DNA of 64,000 nt from HT1-32 sp040219025. GTDB taxonomy: Bacteria; Pseudomonadota; Alphaproteobacteria; Rhodospirillales; HT1-32. The DNA is taken from the NCBI GenBank assembly GCA_040219025.1, contig JAVJTE010000027.1, forward strand, positions 62,001 to 126,000, in the 5' to 3' direction. The first letter of the stretch is position 1. Each line of letters starts with the position of its first letter. Both the position numbers and the translations under genes were made by a program. The notes below the pieces were generated by a model. The model was not told the origin of the DNA, did no database searches, and saw only the letters and a list, made by a program, of their open reading frames with translations. Below are positions 8,324 through 17,576 of this stretch, one piece after another.

Positions 8324-8836
8324 ATGGCCAAAGCAAAGAACGTCGAGACGCAATCAGAACCCGGTCGCCGGTTCCGCCCGGTGGCGATAGGTGAATGTGC
8401 CGCCGGTATCGGTGATCGCGCCATCCGCAAACGCGGCTTTGCGGAACCAAGGATCATCGCCGAATGGGAACGCATCGTCGGCCCGGATCTGGCGCGGACC
8501 AGCCGGCCTGTGAAGCTGGCTGAACGGTCGGGCGCGCTGACCATCAAGGTTGGTGACGGGGCGACGGCCATGCGGCTGACCCATATGACGATCCAGATCA
8601 CGGAGCGGGTGAACGCCTATTTCGGCTATCGCGCGATCAGCCGGATTTCGGTGTTGCAGGGTGTGCTGCCCCGGACCCGCGCCGGTCACAGGCGGGAAAA
8701 ACCGGCGCTGAAGCCGGTTCCCGAGGCCGTCGCCCGCGAGATCGACCTGGCAACAAGCGCCGTGCCCGACGACAAACTGAAGGATGCATTGCGCCGGCTG
8801 GGCCGGGCAATTGCCGCGGACCCGACGAAAACGTGA
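8324..8836 (+). CDS. DUF721 (DciA-like) protein
   Basis: The 170-residue protein carries a DUF721 domain at about residues 20-110: IAEWERIVGPDLARTSRPVKL, then LTIKVGDGATAMRLTHM and the RISVLQG end. DUF721 includes DciA, the ancestral replicative-helicase operator, but a short alphaproteobacterial DUF721 protein need not do that job. It is soluble and basic. It is divergent from mutY and lies upstream of the dsbA-like gene, separated by about 110 bp with its own promoter candidate. Confidence 0.85.
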   Translation: MAKAKNVETQSEPGRRFRPVAIGECAAGIGDRAIRKRGFAEPRIIAEWERIVGPDLARTSRPVKLAERSGALTIKVGDGATAMRLTHMTIQITERVNAYFGYRAISRISVLQGVLPRTRAGHRREKPALKPVPEAVAREIDLATSAVPDDKLKDALRRLGRAIAADPTKT

Positions 8837-8894
8837 TGCCCGGTTCTGCCTGATGCCACAAAGCTGCCTGAATCTGACGGCAAAAGCCGCTTGC

Positions 8895-8923
8895 TTGTGG
8901 CGGGAAAACGCCATTTCTATAGT
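8895..8923 (+). promoter_or_regulatory. Candidate sigma70-type promoter for the dsbA-like gene
   Basis: TTGTGG (8895-8900) and TATAGT (8918-8923) are separated by 17 bp. They sit about 24 bp upstream of the start codon, with an AGGAG ribosome-binding site at 8935-8939. This is a pattern match only. Confidence 0.4.
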
Positions 8924-8946
8924 CTGAAAAATGCAGGAGTTAATTC

Positions 8947-9576
8947 ATGTTACGCAAGTTTGCCCTGATGGCCGTCTGTCTGGTTGCGTTCGCGGCCCCG
9001 TCTGCGGCACAGGACCTGAAGCAGATGCTGGCCGACAAGGTAATGGGCGACCCGAACGCGCCGGTTACGATTGTCGAATTTTCCTCCTTTACCTGCCCGC
9101 ATTGCGCGACGTTTCATCGCGAACATCTGGACAGCGTGAAGAAAGAGCTGATTGATACGGGCCGGGCAAAACTGATTTTCCGCGACTTTCCGCTGGATCG
9201 CCGGGCGCTTGCGGCGGGCATGATGGCGCGTTGCGTTGATCCGACCGGCGGCCCGCGTTATTTCGGCACCGTGGAAATCCTGTTCAAGTCACAGGGTCAG
9301 TGGGCGGTGCGCGATGAAGACCAGTTTATAAACGAGATGCTGAAAATTGGCCGTATTGCCGGGATCAATGGTGAGAGCCTGAAAACCTGCCTTGAAAACA
9401 CCGAACTTCAGGACGGCATTCTTGCGGCCCAGCAGGAAGGTGTTGAACTCTACAAGGTCAATGCGACGCCCAGTTTCGCCGTCTATGGCAAAGACCGCAC
9501 GGATGCTGTTACTCTCGGTGGCGGCGCGGATGTCCTGAAGAAGCTGACAGACGCCGTTGAAGACAAGACAAACTGA
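8947..9576 (+). CDS. Periplasmic DsbA-family thiol:disulfide protein
   Basis: The 209-residue protein has a signal peptide (MLRKFALMAVCLVAFAAPSAAQ) and a DsbA/thioredoxin fold. The active site is FSSFTCPHCATFH (CPHC) and the cis-proline loop is NATPSFAVYG. The acidic residues PNAPVTIVEFSS before the motif are typical of the DsbA/DsbG/BdbD-like group found in alphaproteobacteria. It should oxidise or isomerise disulfides in envelope proteins. ATG 8947 is set by an AGGAG site 7 nt upstream. It is followed by a strong hairpin and then smc. Confidence 0.92.
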   Translation: MLRKFALMAVCLVAFAAPSAAQDLKQMLADKVMGDPNAPVTIVEFSSFTCPHCATFHREHLDSVKKELIDTGRAKLIFRDFPLDRRALAAGMMARCVDPTGGPRYFGTVEILFKSQGQWAVRDEDQFINEMLKIGRIAGINGESLKTCLENTELQDGILAAQQEGVELYKVNATPSFAVYGKDRTDAVTLGGGADVLKKLTDAVEDKTN

Positions 9577-9590
9577 CGCAAGCCGTCAAA

Positions 9591-9626
9591 ACCCGCCACT
9601 CTCTCGGGGGAGAGAGAATGGCGGGT
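9591..9626 (+). terminator. Strong hairpin between the dsbA-like gene and smc
   Basis: A 15-bp stem with one mismatch pairs 9591-9605 with 9612-9626 around a 6-nt loop. There is no clear T-tract after it, so it may be a leaky terminator or an mRNA-stabilising structure that sets a low level of read-through into smc. Confidence 0.6.
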
Positions 9627-9655
9627 GGCTGCAAGCATAGGGGACAGGTGGATCT

Positions 9656-12600
9656 TTGCGGTTCAACCGGCTGAAACTTACCGGCTTCAAGTCGTTCGTC
9701 GATCCGACGGAGTTGCAGATTGCACCGGGTGTTACCGGTGTGGTCGGCCCGAACGGCTGCGGTAAATCCAATCTGGTTGAAGCCCTGAAATGGGTGATGG
9801 GCGAGACCTCTGCCAAGCAGATGCGTGGCGGCGAGATGGATGATGTCATCTTTGGCGGCAGCCAGTCGCGCCCGGCCCGCAATGTCGCCGAAGTGCTGAT
9901 CGAACTGGATAACACCGACCGCACAGCTCCGGCCATGTTCAACGATTCTGACGAATTGCAGGTCACCCGGCGGATCACCCGGGGGCAGGGGTCGGTCTAC
10001 AAGGTCAATGGCCGGGAAAGCCGGGCGCGGGATGTGCAGTTGCTGTTCGCAGACGCGGCCACCGGTGCACGCTCGACCGCGCTGGTCAGTCAGGGGCGGA
10101 TCGGTGCCCTGATCGCGGCAAAACCGACGGATCGCCGGTCCCTGCTGGAGGAAGCTGCCGGTATCACCGGCCTGCATTCCCGGCGGCATGAGGCAGAACT
10201 GCGGCTGCGTGCGGCAGAAACCAATCTGGAACGGCTGGAAGATATCGTTGCAACCATCGAGACCCAGCTGCAAAGCCTGAAGCGTCAGGCCCGGCAGGCG
10301 ATCCGCTATCGCAATCTTTCCGAACAGATCCGCAAGGCCGAGGCCACAGTGCTGCATTTGCGCTGGACGCTGGCGTCCGAGAATCTCGACAAGGCGCGGG
10401 CAACCTTTGGCGAGTTGCGCAATACGGTCAACGACCTGACCCGCGCCGTTGCCGGTGCCTCGACACAACAGACCGGGGCGGCCGCCCAGTTGCCGGACCT
10501 GCGCCAGGCGGAGGCGGAGGCAGCAGCGATTGTCCAGCGGCTGACCCTGGAACGGGAACGGCTGGATGCGGATGAACAGCGTGTCTCCGTCGCCCGCCGG
10601 GAGACCGAGAACCGGATTGCCCAGATCGGTCGTGATGCAGAACGCGAACAGGCGCTGGCAAGTGATGCCACCGCAGCCATTGAACGGCTGACCGCGGAAT
10701 CGACGACCATCGAGGAAGCCCGAGCCGGCGAAAGCGAGGCCCAGGCAACAGCGCAGTCAACGGTGACGGCAGCCCGCGAGAAAGTCACCGGGCTGGAGAG
10801 CCAGCTGGATGGACTGACCACACGGCTTGCCAATGAGGAAGCCACAAGGGTCGAGACCAACCGGCGGATTGCCGATCTGGAAAACCGCCTGCGCCGCGCA
10901 CTCACCCGGCTGGAGGAAACAGAAAAGCAGATCGCGGCTGTCGAGGCCGATGCGGTGGCCGCCGGCCAGCTTGAAGACAGCGAAAAGGCGGAAGCTGCCG
11001 GGCTGGAAACCGTGGCCGCGGCTCGCACGGCACTGGAAGCGGCAGAGAAAGCCCGCGCCGGAGCTGAACAGAAACGCAGCGTGGCCGTTGAGGCACAGCA
11101 GGAAATCAATGCCGGAATGGCGGTATTGCAGGCTGAGGAAAAGGCCCTGACCCAGGTGCTGGGCAGCAGCTCTGACGACCTGTTCCCGCCGCTGATTGAC
11201 GCGGTCACGGTACCGAAGGGGCTGGAAACGGCACTGGGTGCTGCGATCGAGGAACTTGAACTGCCACTGGATGAGGCGGCCCCGAAACACTGGCGGACAT
11301 TACCGGCCTGTTCCGAGCGGGCAGAATTGCCTGCCGGTGCGGAACCTCTCGGCAAGGGTGTCGATGCACCGCAGGCTCTGGCCCGGCGCCTGGCGCAGAT
11401 CGGCCTGGTGGCCGATGTCGCGACAGGTGACCGGCTGCAGTCCGATCTCGCCCCCGGCCAGCGGCTGGTGACCCGCGACGGGGCGTTCTGGCGCTGGGAT
11501 GGCTATCGGGTCCGGGCAGATGCGCCGACGGCCGCTGCCATCCGCCTGCAACAGCGCAACCGGCTGAAGGAGTTGCGCGGCCAGATTGAACAGTCCGCTT
11601 CCCGGCAGGCGGTGGCTCTCGAAGCCGCTGAACAGGCAAAGCAGGCGGCGACCGGTGCGCTGGCCGACGAACAGGCTGCCCGCCAGCATCTGCGCAATGG
11701 CGAGCAGGATCTGGAGATCGCCCGGGCGACAGCAGCCCGCCTGCGGGAAAAGGCGGCGGCAACGACGACCCGGCTGGATGCGCTGCGGGAGACCGCAACC
11801 ACCTTGCAGGCTGAACGCAACGAGATTTCAGCCGCGCTGGAGACCGCCCGCGAGGCACAGGCAAAGATGAGCGATGGTGCGGCGCTGGTCGAACAGGCCA
11901 ATCGTATCCGGAGCGACCTGGCGGAAGCGCGCAACATGCTGCTCGCAGCCCAGAGCCATCTGGATGGCCTGATGCGCGAGGCGGCGGAACGCCGGCGCCG
12001 CCTTGAGTCCATCGCGGCGGAACGGAAAAGCTGGTCTGACCGGGCGGGCGGGGCGACCTCGCGCCTGAAGGAACTGGCAGAGCGGCTGGATGAGGCGAAG
12101 CAGAAGCTGGAACTGATCTCGTCGCAGCCCGGTGAGATCAATGACAAGCGCCGTGCCCTGTCCGGGCAGCTTGAGATGGCAGAGGTGAACCGGCGCGAAG
12201 TCGCCGACAGGCTGGCGGTTGCCGAAACCGGGCTGGGTGAAGCCGACAAGCAGCTCCGGCAACTGGAGGCCGCCCTGTCGGAAGCCCGCGAATTGCGGGG
12301 GCGTGCCGAGGCCAGTGTTGAACATGGTGATAACGAGTTGCGTGATCTGGCCCGCCAGATCCGCGAACGGCTGGAAACCGGCCCGCAGACATTGCCACGA
12401 ATTGCCGAACTGGATCCGGACAAGCCGCTGCCAACGTCGGATGAGGCAGAGCGCCGCTTCGAGCGTCTGCAGCGCGAACGCGATAATATGGGACCGGTCA
12501 ATCTGCGCGCAGAACAGGAAGCGACTGAACTGACCGAGCAGATGGAAACCATGCTGTCGGAACGGGAAGACCTGACACGGGCAATTGCCAAGCTGCGGCA

Positions 12601-13114
12601 GGGCATTTCTGCCCTGAACAAGGAAGGCCGGGAGCGGCTGCTGGCCAGTTTCGAGACGGTCGACCGGAACTTTCAGGAACTGTTCATCCGCCTGTTCGGC
12701 GGCGGACGGGCACATCTCAGCCTGACGGAATCCGAGGATCCGCTTGATGCCGGTCTTGAAATCATGGCCAGCCCGCCGGGCAAGCGGCTGCAGGCGCTGT
12801 CGCTGCTGTCCGGTGGCGAGCAGGCGCTGACGGCCATTGCGCTGCTGTTTGCCGTCTTCCTGACAAACCCGGCGCCGATTTGTGTGCTGGACGAGGTCGA
12901 TGCGCCGCTTGATGATTCCAACGTCGACCGCTTCTGCCGTCTGGTCGAGGAAATCGCCAAGACCTCCAACACCCGCTTCATGGTGGTCACCCACCATCGC
13001 ATGACCATGGCCCGCATGGACCGCCTGTTCGGTGTCACCATGGGCGAACGCGGCGTCAGCCAGCTGGTCAGCGTTGACCTGATGACCGCCGAAAAACTTC
13101 GCGATGCGGTCTGA
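9656..13114 (+). CDS. smc: Chromosome partition protein SMC
   Basis: SMC is the ATPase of bacterial condensin; with ScpA and ScpB it organises and segregates chromosomes. The 1152-residue protein has the N-terminal LTGFKSFVDPTEL and Walker A VGPNGCGKSNLVEA, long coiled coils either side of a hinge near residues 500-620, the signature LSLLSGGEQALTAIAL, and Walker B ICVLDEVDAPLDDSN. The start is TTG at 9656, because the family N-terminus begins exactly there (MRFNRLKL) and AGGTGG lies just upstream. No scpA or scpB is in the window. A TTG start plus the preceding hairpin suggests modest expression. Confidence 0.97.
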   Translation: MRFNRLKLTGFKSFVDPTELQIAPGVTGVVGPNGCGKSNLVEALKWVMGETSAKQMRGGEMDDVIFGGSQSRPARNVAEVLIELDNTDRTAPAMFNDSDELQVTRRITRGQGSVYKVNGRESRARDVQLLFADAATGARSTALVSQGRIGALIAAKPTDRRSLLEEAAGITGLHSRRHEAELRLRAAETNLERLEDIVATIETQLQSLKRQARQAIRYRNLSEQIRKAEATVLHLRWTLASENLDKARATFGELRNTVNDLTRAVAGASTQQTGAAAQLPDLRQAEAEAAAIVQRLTLERERLDADEQRVSVARRETENRIAQIGRDAEREQALASDATAAIERLTAESTTIEEARAGESEAQATAQSTVTAAREKVTGLESQLDGLTTRLANEEATRVETNRRIADLENRLRRALTRLEETEKQIAAVEADAVAAGQLEDSEKAEAAGLETVAAARTALEAAEKARAGAEQKRSVAVEAQQEINAGMAVLQAEEKALTQVLGSSSDDLFPPLIDAVTVPKGLETALGAAIEELELPLDEAAPKHWRTLPACSERAELPAGAEPLGKGVDAPQALARRLAQIGLVADVATGDRLQSDLAPGQRLVTRDGAFWRWDGYRVRADAPTAAAIRLQQRNRLKELRGQIEQSASRQAVALEAAEQAKQAATGALADEQAARQHLRNGEQDLEIARATAARLREKAAATTTRLDALRETATTLQAERNEISAALETAREAQAKMSDGAALVEQANRIRSDLAEARNMLLAAQSHLDGLMREAAERRRRLESIAAERKSWSDRAGGATSRLKELAERLDEAKQKLELISSQPGEINDKRRALSGQLEMAEVNRREVADRLAVAETGLGEADKQLRQLEAALSEARELRGRAEASVEHGDNELRDLARQIRERLETGPQTLPRIAELDPDKPLPTSDEAERRFERLQRERDNMGPVNLRAEQEATELTEQMETMLSEREDLTRAIAKLRQGISALNKEGRERLLASFETVDRNFQELFIRLFGGGRAHLSLTESEDPLDAGLEIMASPPGKRLQALSLLSGGEQALTAIALLFAVFLTNPAPICVLDEVDAPLDDSNVDRFCRLVEEIAKTSNTRFMVVTHHRMTMARMDRLFGVTMGERGVSQLVSVDLMTAEKLRDAV

Positions 13115-13216
13115 TGCCGATATGTTCAGGCAGGTGATTGCGTTCGTGGCCGGTTTTTTGACACAGATGAACACAGGTGAACACGGGCAGGCGAGATGGT
13201 GTGATCTGTCTGATTT

Positions 13217-13240
13217 TGCTCAGGATCTCGATCCTGAGCA
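13217..13240. terminator. Perfect palindromic hairpin downstream of smc
   Basis: TGCTCAGGAT at 13217-13226 pairs exactly with 13231-13240 around a CTCG loop. It stands about 100 nt after the smc stop, has no T-tract, and may end the smc transcript or be a repeat element. Confidence 0.45.
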
Positions 13241-13415
13241 TGGCAAGAATGGTTATGCCCGCTTCGCGGTAAAGATAACCCGGCTGTTATCATCCCGTCG
13301 AAAGACGGGTCTCGTGCTTAAGATCTGTGCCGGGGTGCTGCCAAAATCGATCCGGGCTCCTGCGTAACCCTCGTCACCCCGCTTATCTGCGTTCATCCGT
13401 GTTTATCTGTGTCAC

Positions 13416-13443
13416 AAAACCCCCCGCCGGTGAGGGCGGGGGG
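13416..13443 (-). terminator. Rho-independent terminator of ilvE
   Basis: On the minus strand a 9-bp all-GC stem (13435-13443 with 13420-13428) is followed by TTTTG. It stands 28 nt after the ilvE stop codon. Confidence 0.8.
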
Positions 13444-13470
13444 CGGGTGCCGGTTGAGGCGGCGTTGTGA

Positions 13471-14367
13471 CTATTCGGCGGCGGCGGCTTTTGAGTGTTT
13501 CCGCACTTCGACGTCGTAGTCGGCCATCATGTTCTTGCAAATATCACCGGGAGTGAACCTGTAGGGGCCGATTTCGCTGACCGGGGTAACTTCCGCCGCG
13601 GTGCCGGTCAGGAACACTTCCTGTGCCTTCTCGAAATCTTCCAGCCTGATGACCCGTTCGATGACTTCATAGCCACGGGCTTTCGCCAGCGCGATGACCG
13701 TCCGGCGGGTGATGCCGTCGAGGAAGCAATCGGGTATCGGCGTGTGAATCTTGCCGTCGATGATCAGGAAGATATTCGCCCCCGTCGCTTCCGCCACCTG
13801 ACCGCGATAATCCAGCATCAGGGCATCGTCATAGCCATCCCGTTCCGCATCATGCTTCGACATGGTGCAGATCATGTACAGACCGGCAGCCTTGGAATTT
13901 GTCGGTGCCGTGTCCGGTGCCGGGCGACGCCATTTCGAGATCTGCAGCCGGATGCCTTTCATGCGGGCTTCCGGGGTGAAATAGCTCGGCCATTCCCAGG
14001 CGGCGATGGCAACATTGATGCGGTTATGCTGGGCCGACACACCCATCATCTCGCTGCCCCGCCACGCGACCGGGCGGATATAGCCGTCATGAATGCCGTT
14101 CTTCAGGCAGGTCTCGTGACTGGCCGCATTCAGCTCGTCAACACTGTAGGGGATGTCGAAGCCAAGGATCTTGCCAGACTTCACCAGACGCTCGGTATGT
14201 TCGGCCAGCTTGAAAATCTGTCCGGCATACATGCGCTCACCTTCGAAAACACAGCTTGCATAATGCAGGCCATGCGTCAGAACATGGACTTTGGAATCAC
14301 GCCAGTCCACGAATTCGCCGTTGTACCAGATCAGGCCGTCACGGTCGTCAAATGGAATCATTGCCAT
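13471..14367 (-). CDS. ilvE: Branched-chain amino acid aminotransferase IlvE
   Basis: This is a fold-type IV PLP enzyme that transfers amino groups between glutamate and the 2-oxo acids of leucine, isoleucine and valine. Visible features are the N-terminal IWYNGEFVDWRDSKVHVLTHGLHYAS, the PLP lysine region in LYMICTMSKHDAERDGYDDAL, EATGANIFLI, and the C-terminal EVFLTGTAAEVTPV. It is 298 residues, the usual length. It is divergent from petP across about 109 bp and has its own terminator. Confidence 0.94.
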   Translation of the reverse strand: MAMIPFDDRDGLIWYNGEFVDWRDSKVHVLTHGLHYASCVFEGERMYAGQIFKLAEHTERLVKSGKILGFDIPYSVDELNAASHETCLKNGIHDGYIRPVAWRGSEMMGVSAQHNRINVAIAAWEWPSYFTPEARMKGIRLQISKWRRPAPDTAPTNSKAAGLYMICTMSKHDAERDGYDDALMLDYRGQVAEATGANIFLIIDGKIHTPIPDCFLDGITRRTVIALAKARGYEVIERVIRLEDFEKAQEVFLTGTAAEVTPVSEIGPYRFTPGDICKNMMADYDVEVRKHSKAAAAE

Positions 14368-14476
14368 CTTTTTTGTTTCCGGCTGTTAGAATATGTCGCG
14401 TTTGCGAGTTTGGTTGTAACATTCCACTGGAGAATAAGTCAACAGTGCTGACCAATTATTTCCATGCGTAGTACAC

Positions 14477-15019
14477 ATGCCTGATATCAAATCCACGAAA
14501 CCCTCCGGCGTAAACCCGCTTTTTCTCCGGGAGGAGGAATTGCGGCAGGGAATCGAGCTGCTGTTTTACGCTTATCGCGACTTTACCGCAGGCCCTGATG
14601 CCATTCTGGCGGAGATTGGTCTGGGCCGCGCGCATCACCGTGCGATCTATTTCATTGGCCGCAATCCGGATATTACGGTGAGCGAACTGCTCGCCATTCT
14701 GCGTATCACCAAGCAAAGTCTGTCGCGTGTTCTGGGGCAGCTGGTCCGGGAGGGCTATGTCTCGCAGCGCACTGATGAAGTTGACCGGCGAAAGCGCCTG
14801 CTGTGCCTGACCGAGCAGGGCGACGCGCTGGAACGCCGCCTGACCGCCGACCAGCGTGCCCGGATGGCCCGCGCCTATCGCGAGGCCGGGGCAGAGGCGG
14901 TTGACGGGTTCCGCAGTGTCCTGCTGGGCATGATTGATGACTCCGCCAGTGTTTCGGCAACCCTGAAGGATGATGCAGACCCGCCGGATGGTCTGCCGAC
15001 GCGGCTGCGGCGGGCCTGA
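14477..15019 (+). CDS. petP: MarR-family regulator, PetP-like
   Basis: The 180-residue protein is a winged-helix MarR regulator. The recognition region ITVSELLAILRITKQSLSRVLGQLVREGYV and the wing DEVDRRKRLLCLTEQG are clear at about residues 60-115. It lies 10 bp ahead of an OmpR-type response regulator and divergent from ilvE. This matches the petP-petR order known from Rhodobacter capsulatus, where both genes are needed for cytochrome bc1 and c2 expression. The petP name rests on this context and general similarity. Confidence 0.8.
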   Translation: MPDIKSTKPSGVNPLFLREEELRQGIELLFYAYRDFTAGPDAILAEIGLGRAHHRAIYFIGRNPDITVSELLAILRITKQSLSRVLGQLVREGYVSQRTDEVDRRKRLLCLTEQGDALERRLTADQRARMARAYREAGAEAVDGFRSVLLGMIDDSASVSATLKDDADPPDGLPTRLRRA

Positions 15020-15029
15020 ACAGACGGCG

Positions 15030-15731
15030 ATGACCGAGGACGCGCCCCATATTCTGGTTGTTGATGACGACACCCGGCTCCGCAATCTTCTGACCAAATA
15101 TCTGACGGATAACGGCTTCATGGTAACGTCCGCCGGGGATGCGGCGGATGCGCAGCAGAAATTGCAGAATTTCGCCGTTGATCTGGTGGTGCTTGATGTG
15201 ATGATGCCGGGAAAGAGCGGTTTCGAGCTGACCAGTGATCTGCGGAAGACGAGTACGGTGCCGATTCTGTTGCTGACCGCGATGGGGGAGAACGAGAACC
15301 GTATCGAAGGTCTTGAGCGGGGAGCGGATGATTATCTCACCAAGCCGTTCGAGCCCCGGGAACTGGTGCTGCGGATCAATTCCATTCTGCGGCGCGTCGG
15401 TCCGCCGGACTCGCCGCCGGAAGTTGTCGATAACCGGGTCTGGCTGGGCCGGTTCCTGTTCGATACCGGGCGCAGCATGCTGTATGAAGACGGACAGCCG
15501 GTACATCTGACCTCCGCCGAGAGTGCGTTGCTGCAGATCATGGCGACCCGGCCCGGTGAAACCCTGTCGCGGGAAATGCTCTGTGAGGCAGCGGGTCTTG
15601 ATGCGGACAGCCGGGCGATTGATGTTCAGGTGACCCGCCTGCGCCGGAAGTTTGAGGAAGACCCGAGGATGCCGCGATATCTGCATACTGTGCGTGGACA
15701 GGGCTATGTCCTGAAGCCGGGGCGGGCATGA
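15030..15731 (+). CDS. petR: OmpR-family response regulator, PetR-like
   Basis: The 233-residue protein has a receiver domain (HILVVDDDTRL, phosphoacceptor Asp in LVVLDVMMPGK, Lys in YLTKPFEP) and a C-terminal OmpR winged helix (LTSAESALLQIMATRPGE to YLHTVRGQGYVL). ATG 15030 follows the petP stop by 10 bp; an upstream in-frame start at 14970 would lie inside petP and is less likely. Its stop overlaps the kinase start (ATGA). Unlike the orphan PetR of Rhodobacter, this one has an adjacent kinase gene. Confidence 0.88.
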   Translation: MTEDAPHILVVDDDTRLRNLLTKYLTDNGFMVTSAGDAADAQQKLQNFAVDLVVLDVMMPGKSGFELTSDLRKTSTVPILLLTAMGENENRIEGLERGADDYLTKPFEPRELVLRINSILRRVGPPDSPPEVVDNRVWLGRFLFDTGRSMLYEDGQPVHLTSAESALLQIMATRPGETLSREMLCEAAGLDADSRAIDVQVTRLRRKFEEDPRMPRYLHTVRGQGYVLKPGRA

Positions 15732-17050
15732 ACTCTCTCAAGCGTTTCCTGCCGAAATCCCTGCTCGGGCGAGCCGTCCTGATTATCGTGATGCCGCTGA
15801 TTTTGTTACAAATTGTGGCGACAGCGATTTTCTTTGAAACGCACTGGGATACGGTAACCCGGCGGCTGGCGAACGGGGTAGCCGGTGATGTGGCAATCAT
15901 TCTGGATCACATGCGTGACTATCCGGGGCCAGAGAATCAGGCCTGGATCATCAAGCGTGCCCGCGACCGGATGGAACTGCTGGTCGAGATGAGCCCGGGC
16001 GAAATTCTGGAAAACCGTCATCACCAGGATGATTTTGGCATGATGGGCCAGGCGCTGGCGAAATCGCTGGAGGAACGGGTGCGCCGTCCCTTTGAGCTGA
16101 ACCCGGAGGAGGACGACCGCCAGATTCTCATGCGTATCCAGATGTCGGACGGTGTGATGACCGTGCTGGCACCGCGCAAGCGGCTGTTCAGCTCGACCAC
16201 CTATGTATTTGTTATCTGGATGGTTGGCACATCGCTGATCCTGTTTGCGGTGGCGATGATCTTCATGCGCAATCAGGTTCGTCCGATCCGCCGGCTGGCA
16301 GTCGCGGCGAAGGCGTTTGGTCTGGACCGTGAAGTTCCCCGATTCAAGCCGGAGGGGGCGTCGGAAGTCCGCGAGGCAGCGATTGCCTTCATGGAGATGC
16401 GTGACCGGATCAAGCGCCATATCCAGCAGCGTACCGACATGTTGTCCGGCGTCAGTCATGATCTGCGCACGCCGCTGACCCGCATGAAGCTGGAAGTTGC
16501 CATGCTGGGCGCGGGCGAAGCGGCGGACTCGCTGAACGAAGATATCCTTGAGATGGAGCATATGATCGAGGGCTACCTCGCCTTTGCCCGGGGGGAAGGG
16601 CGGGAGGAGCCGGCGATGGCCGACCTGCGTGAACAGCTGGCTGACGTGGTCAGCCGCAACCAGCGTAGTGGCGAAGCGATTGACCTGCATGTCGAAGGCG
16701 ATATCCGCCTGCCGCTGAAGCGGGTTGCCTTTCGCCGGGCGGTAACCAACCTGATTGCCAATGCCCTGCGTTATGCCGGACATGTCAGCCTGCGGGCCGG
16801 GCTTCGCCGGCAGTCGGTCGAAATCATCATTGACGATGACGGGCCAGGGATTCCGGATGACCAGCTGGCAGAAGTCTTCAAACCTTTCGTTCGCCTTGAC
16901 CAGTCGCGCAACCCGGAAACCGGGGGTGTCGGTCTCGGCCTGACCATTGCCCGTGACATCATTCGCGGGCATGGCGGCGATATTGATCTGTCGCGCTCCC
17001 CCCAGGGCGGGCTGCGTGCCCGTATCCGGCTGCCGCTGCTGGCAGAGTAG
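15728..17050 (+). CDS. EnvZ-type sensor histidine kinase paired with PetR
   Basis: This 440-residue membrane kinase has TM1 at about residues 13-35, a periplasmic sensor of about 120 residues, TM2 at about 158-178, and a HAMP domain. The DHp domain has His244 in SGVSHDLRTPLTRMK. The ATPase domain carries the N box (NLIANALRYA), G1 (DDDGPGIPDD) and G2 (GGVGLGLTIA). The ATGA overlap with petR makes it the likely phosphodonor. The sensor domain has no recognisable ligand motif. The group resembles EnvZ and FeuQ. Confidence 0.92.
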   Translation: MNSLKRFLPKSLLGRAVLIIVMPLILLQIVATAIFFETHWDTVTRRLANGVAGDVAIILDHMRDYPGPENQAWIIKRARDRMELLVEMSPGEILENRHHQDDFGMMGQALAKSLEERVRRPFELNPEEDDRQILMRIQMSDGVMTVLAPRKRLFSSTTYVFVIWMVGTSLILFAVAMIFMRNQVRPIRRLAVAAKAFGLDREVPRFKPEGASEVREAAIAFMEMRDRIKRHIQQRTDMLSGVSHDLRTPLTRMKLEVAMLGAGEAADSLNEDILEMEHMIEGYLAFARGEGREEPAMADLREQLADVVSRNQRSGEAIDLHVEGDIRLPLKRVAFRRAVTNLIANALRYAGHVSLRAGLRRQSVEIIIDDDGPGIPDDQLAEVFKPFVRLDQSRNPETGGVGLGLTIARDIIRGHGGDIDLSRSPQGGLRARIRLPLLAE

Positions 17051-17097
17051 GCAACAGCAGGGAGTGCATTTCAGATATTCTGCGCTATATCAAAGCA

Positions 17098-17496
17098 ATG
17101 AAACCTGATCTGACGCCCCCCAGCCTCGAAGACCTCACCGCTCTCGCCGAACAGGCGCTTGAGACCATTCCCCCGGCGCTGCTGCGCTATACATCGGGCG
17201 TTGCCGTGCTGGTTGAAGAACTGCCGGATGACGAGATTTGTGCGGAACTCGAACTCGACACACCGTTTGATATTCTCGGCCTTTATAACGGTGTGCCATT
17301 CGGCGAACGTGAAGGCGGTGGCGTAGCCCAGCAGCCGGACATGATTTTCCTCTATCGCCGTCCGATCCTCGATTACTGGTGCGAAACCGGCGAGGAACTG
17401 GGCCATGTTGTCCGCCATGTGCTGATCCATGAAATCGGTCACCATTTCGGGTTGTCGGATGAAGATATGGACCGGATCGAGAATGATTCGGACTGA
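17098..17496 (+). CDS. Small zincin-like metallopeptidase family protein
   Basis: The 132-residue protein belongs to the minimal metallopeptidase (DUF1025-type) family. The zinc motif is HVLIHEIGHHFGLSDEDM (HExGHH), preceded by the conserved segments LDTPFDILGLYNG and DMIFLYRRPIL. There is no signal peptide, so it is cytoplasmic. No substrate is known for these proteins. It stands alone, 47 bp after the kinase gene and in the same direction. Confidence 0.85.
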   Translation: MKPDLTPPSLEDLTALAEQALETIPPALLRYTSGVAVLVEELPDDEICAELELDTPFDILGLYNGVPFGEREGGGVAQQPDMIFLYRRPILDYWCETGEELGHVVRHVLIHEIGHHFGLSDEDMDRIENDSD

Positions 17497-17576
17497 ACCG
17501 GCATAATCCATAAAAATCGGGACATTGCGTCCCGGATATGACTTGCTGCCCGGCATGATCCTCCCGATGATCCGGC

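Larger units (their letters stand above)
13115..13470. other. Gene-free gap with inverted repeats between smc and ilvE
   Basis: No credible gene lies here. An imperfect inverted repeat of about 25 nt (built on GACACAGAT-AACAC, 3 mismatches) has its arms at 13160-13184 and 13391-13415. A shortened copy of the dispersed ATCCCGTC/GACGGGT palindrome lies at about 13288-13313. A perfect hairpin (13217-13240) and the ilvE terminator (13420-13443) complete the gap. An 87-codon open frame across it reads through the repeats and looks fortuitous. Confidence 0.6.

Noticed and set aside
11828..13174. 448-codon minus-strand open frame inside smc
   Set aside because: Antisense to the conserved SMC head domain; no recognisable protein features.
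13104..13367. 87-codon plus-strand open frame after smc
   Set aside because: Overlaps the smc end and runs through repeat and hairpin sequence; no ribosome-binding site or conserved motif.
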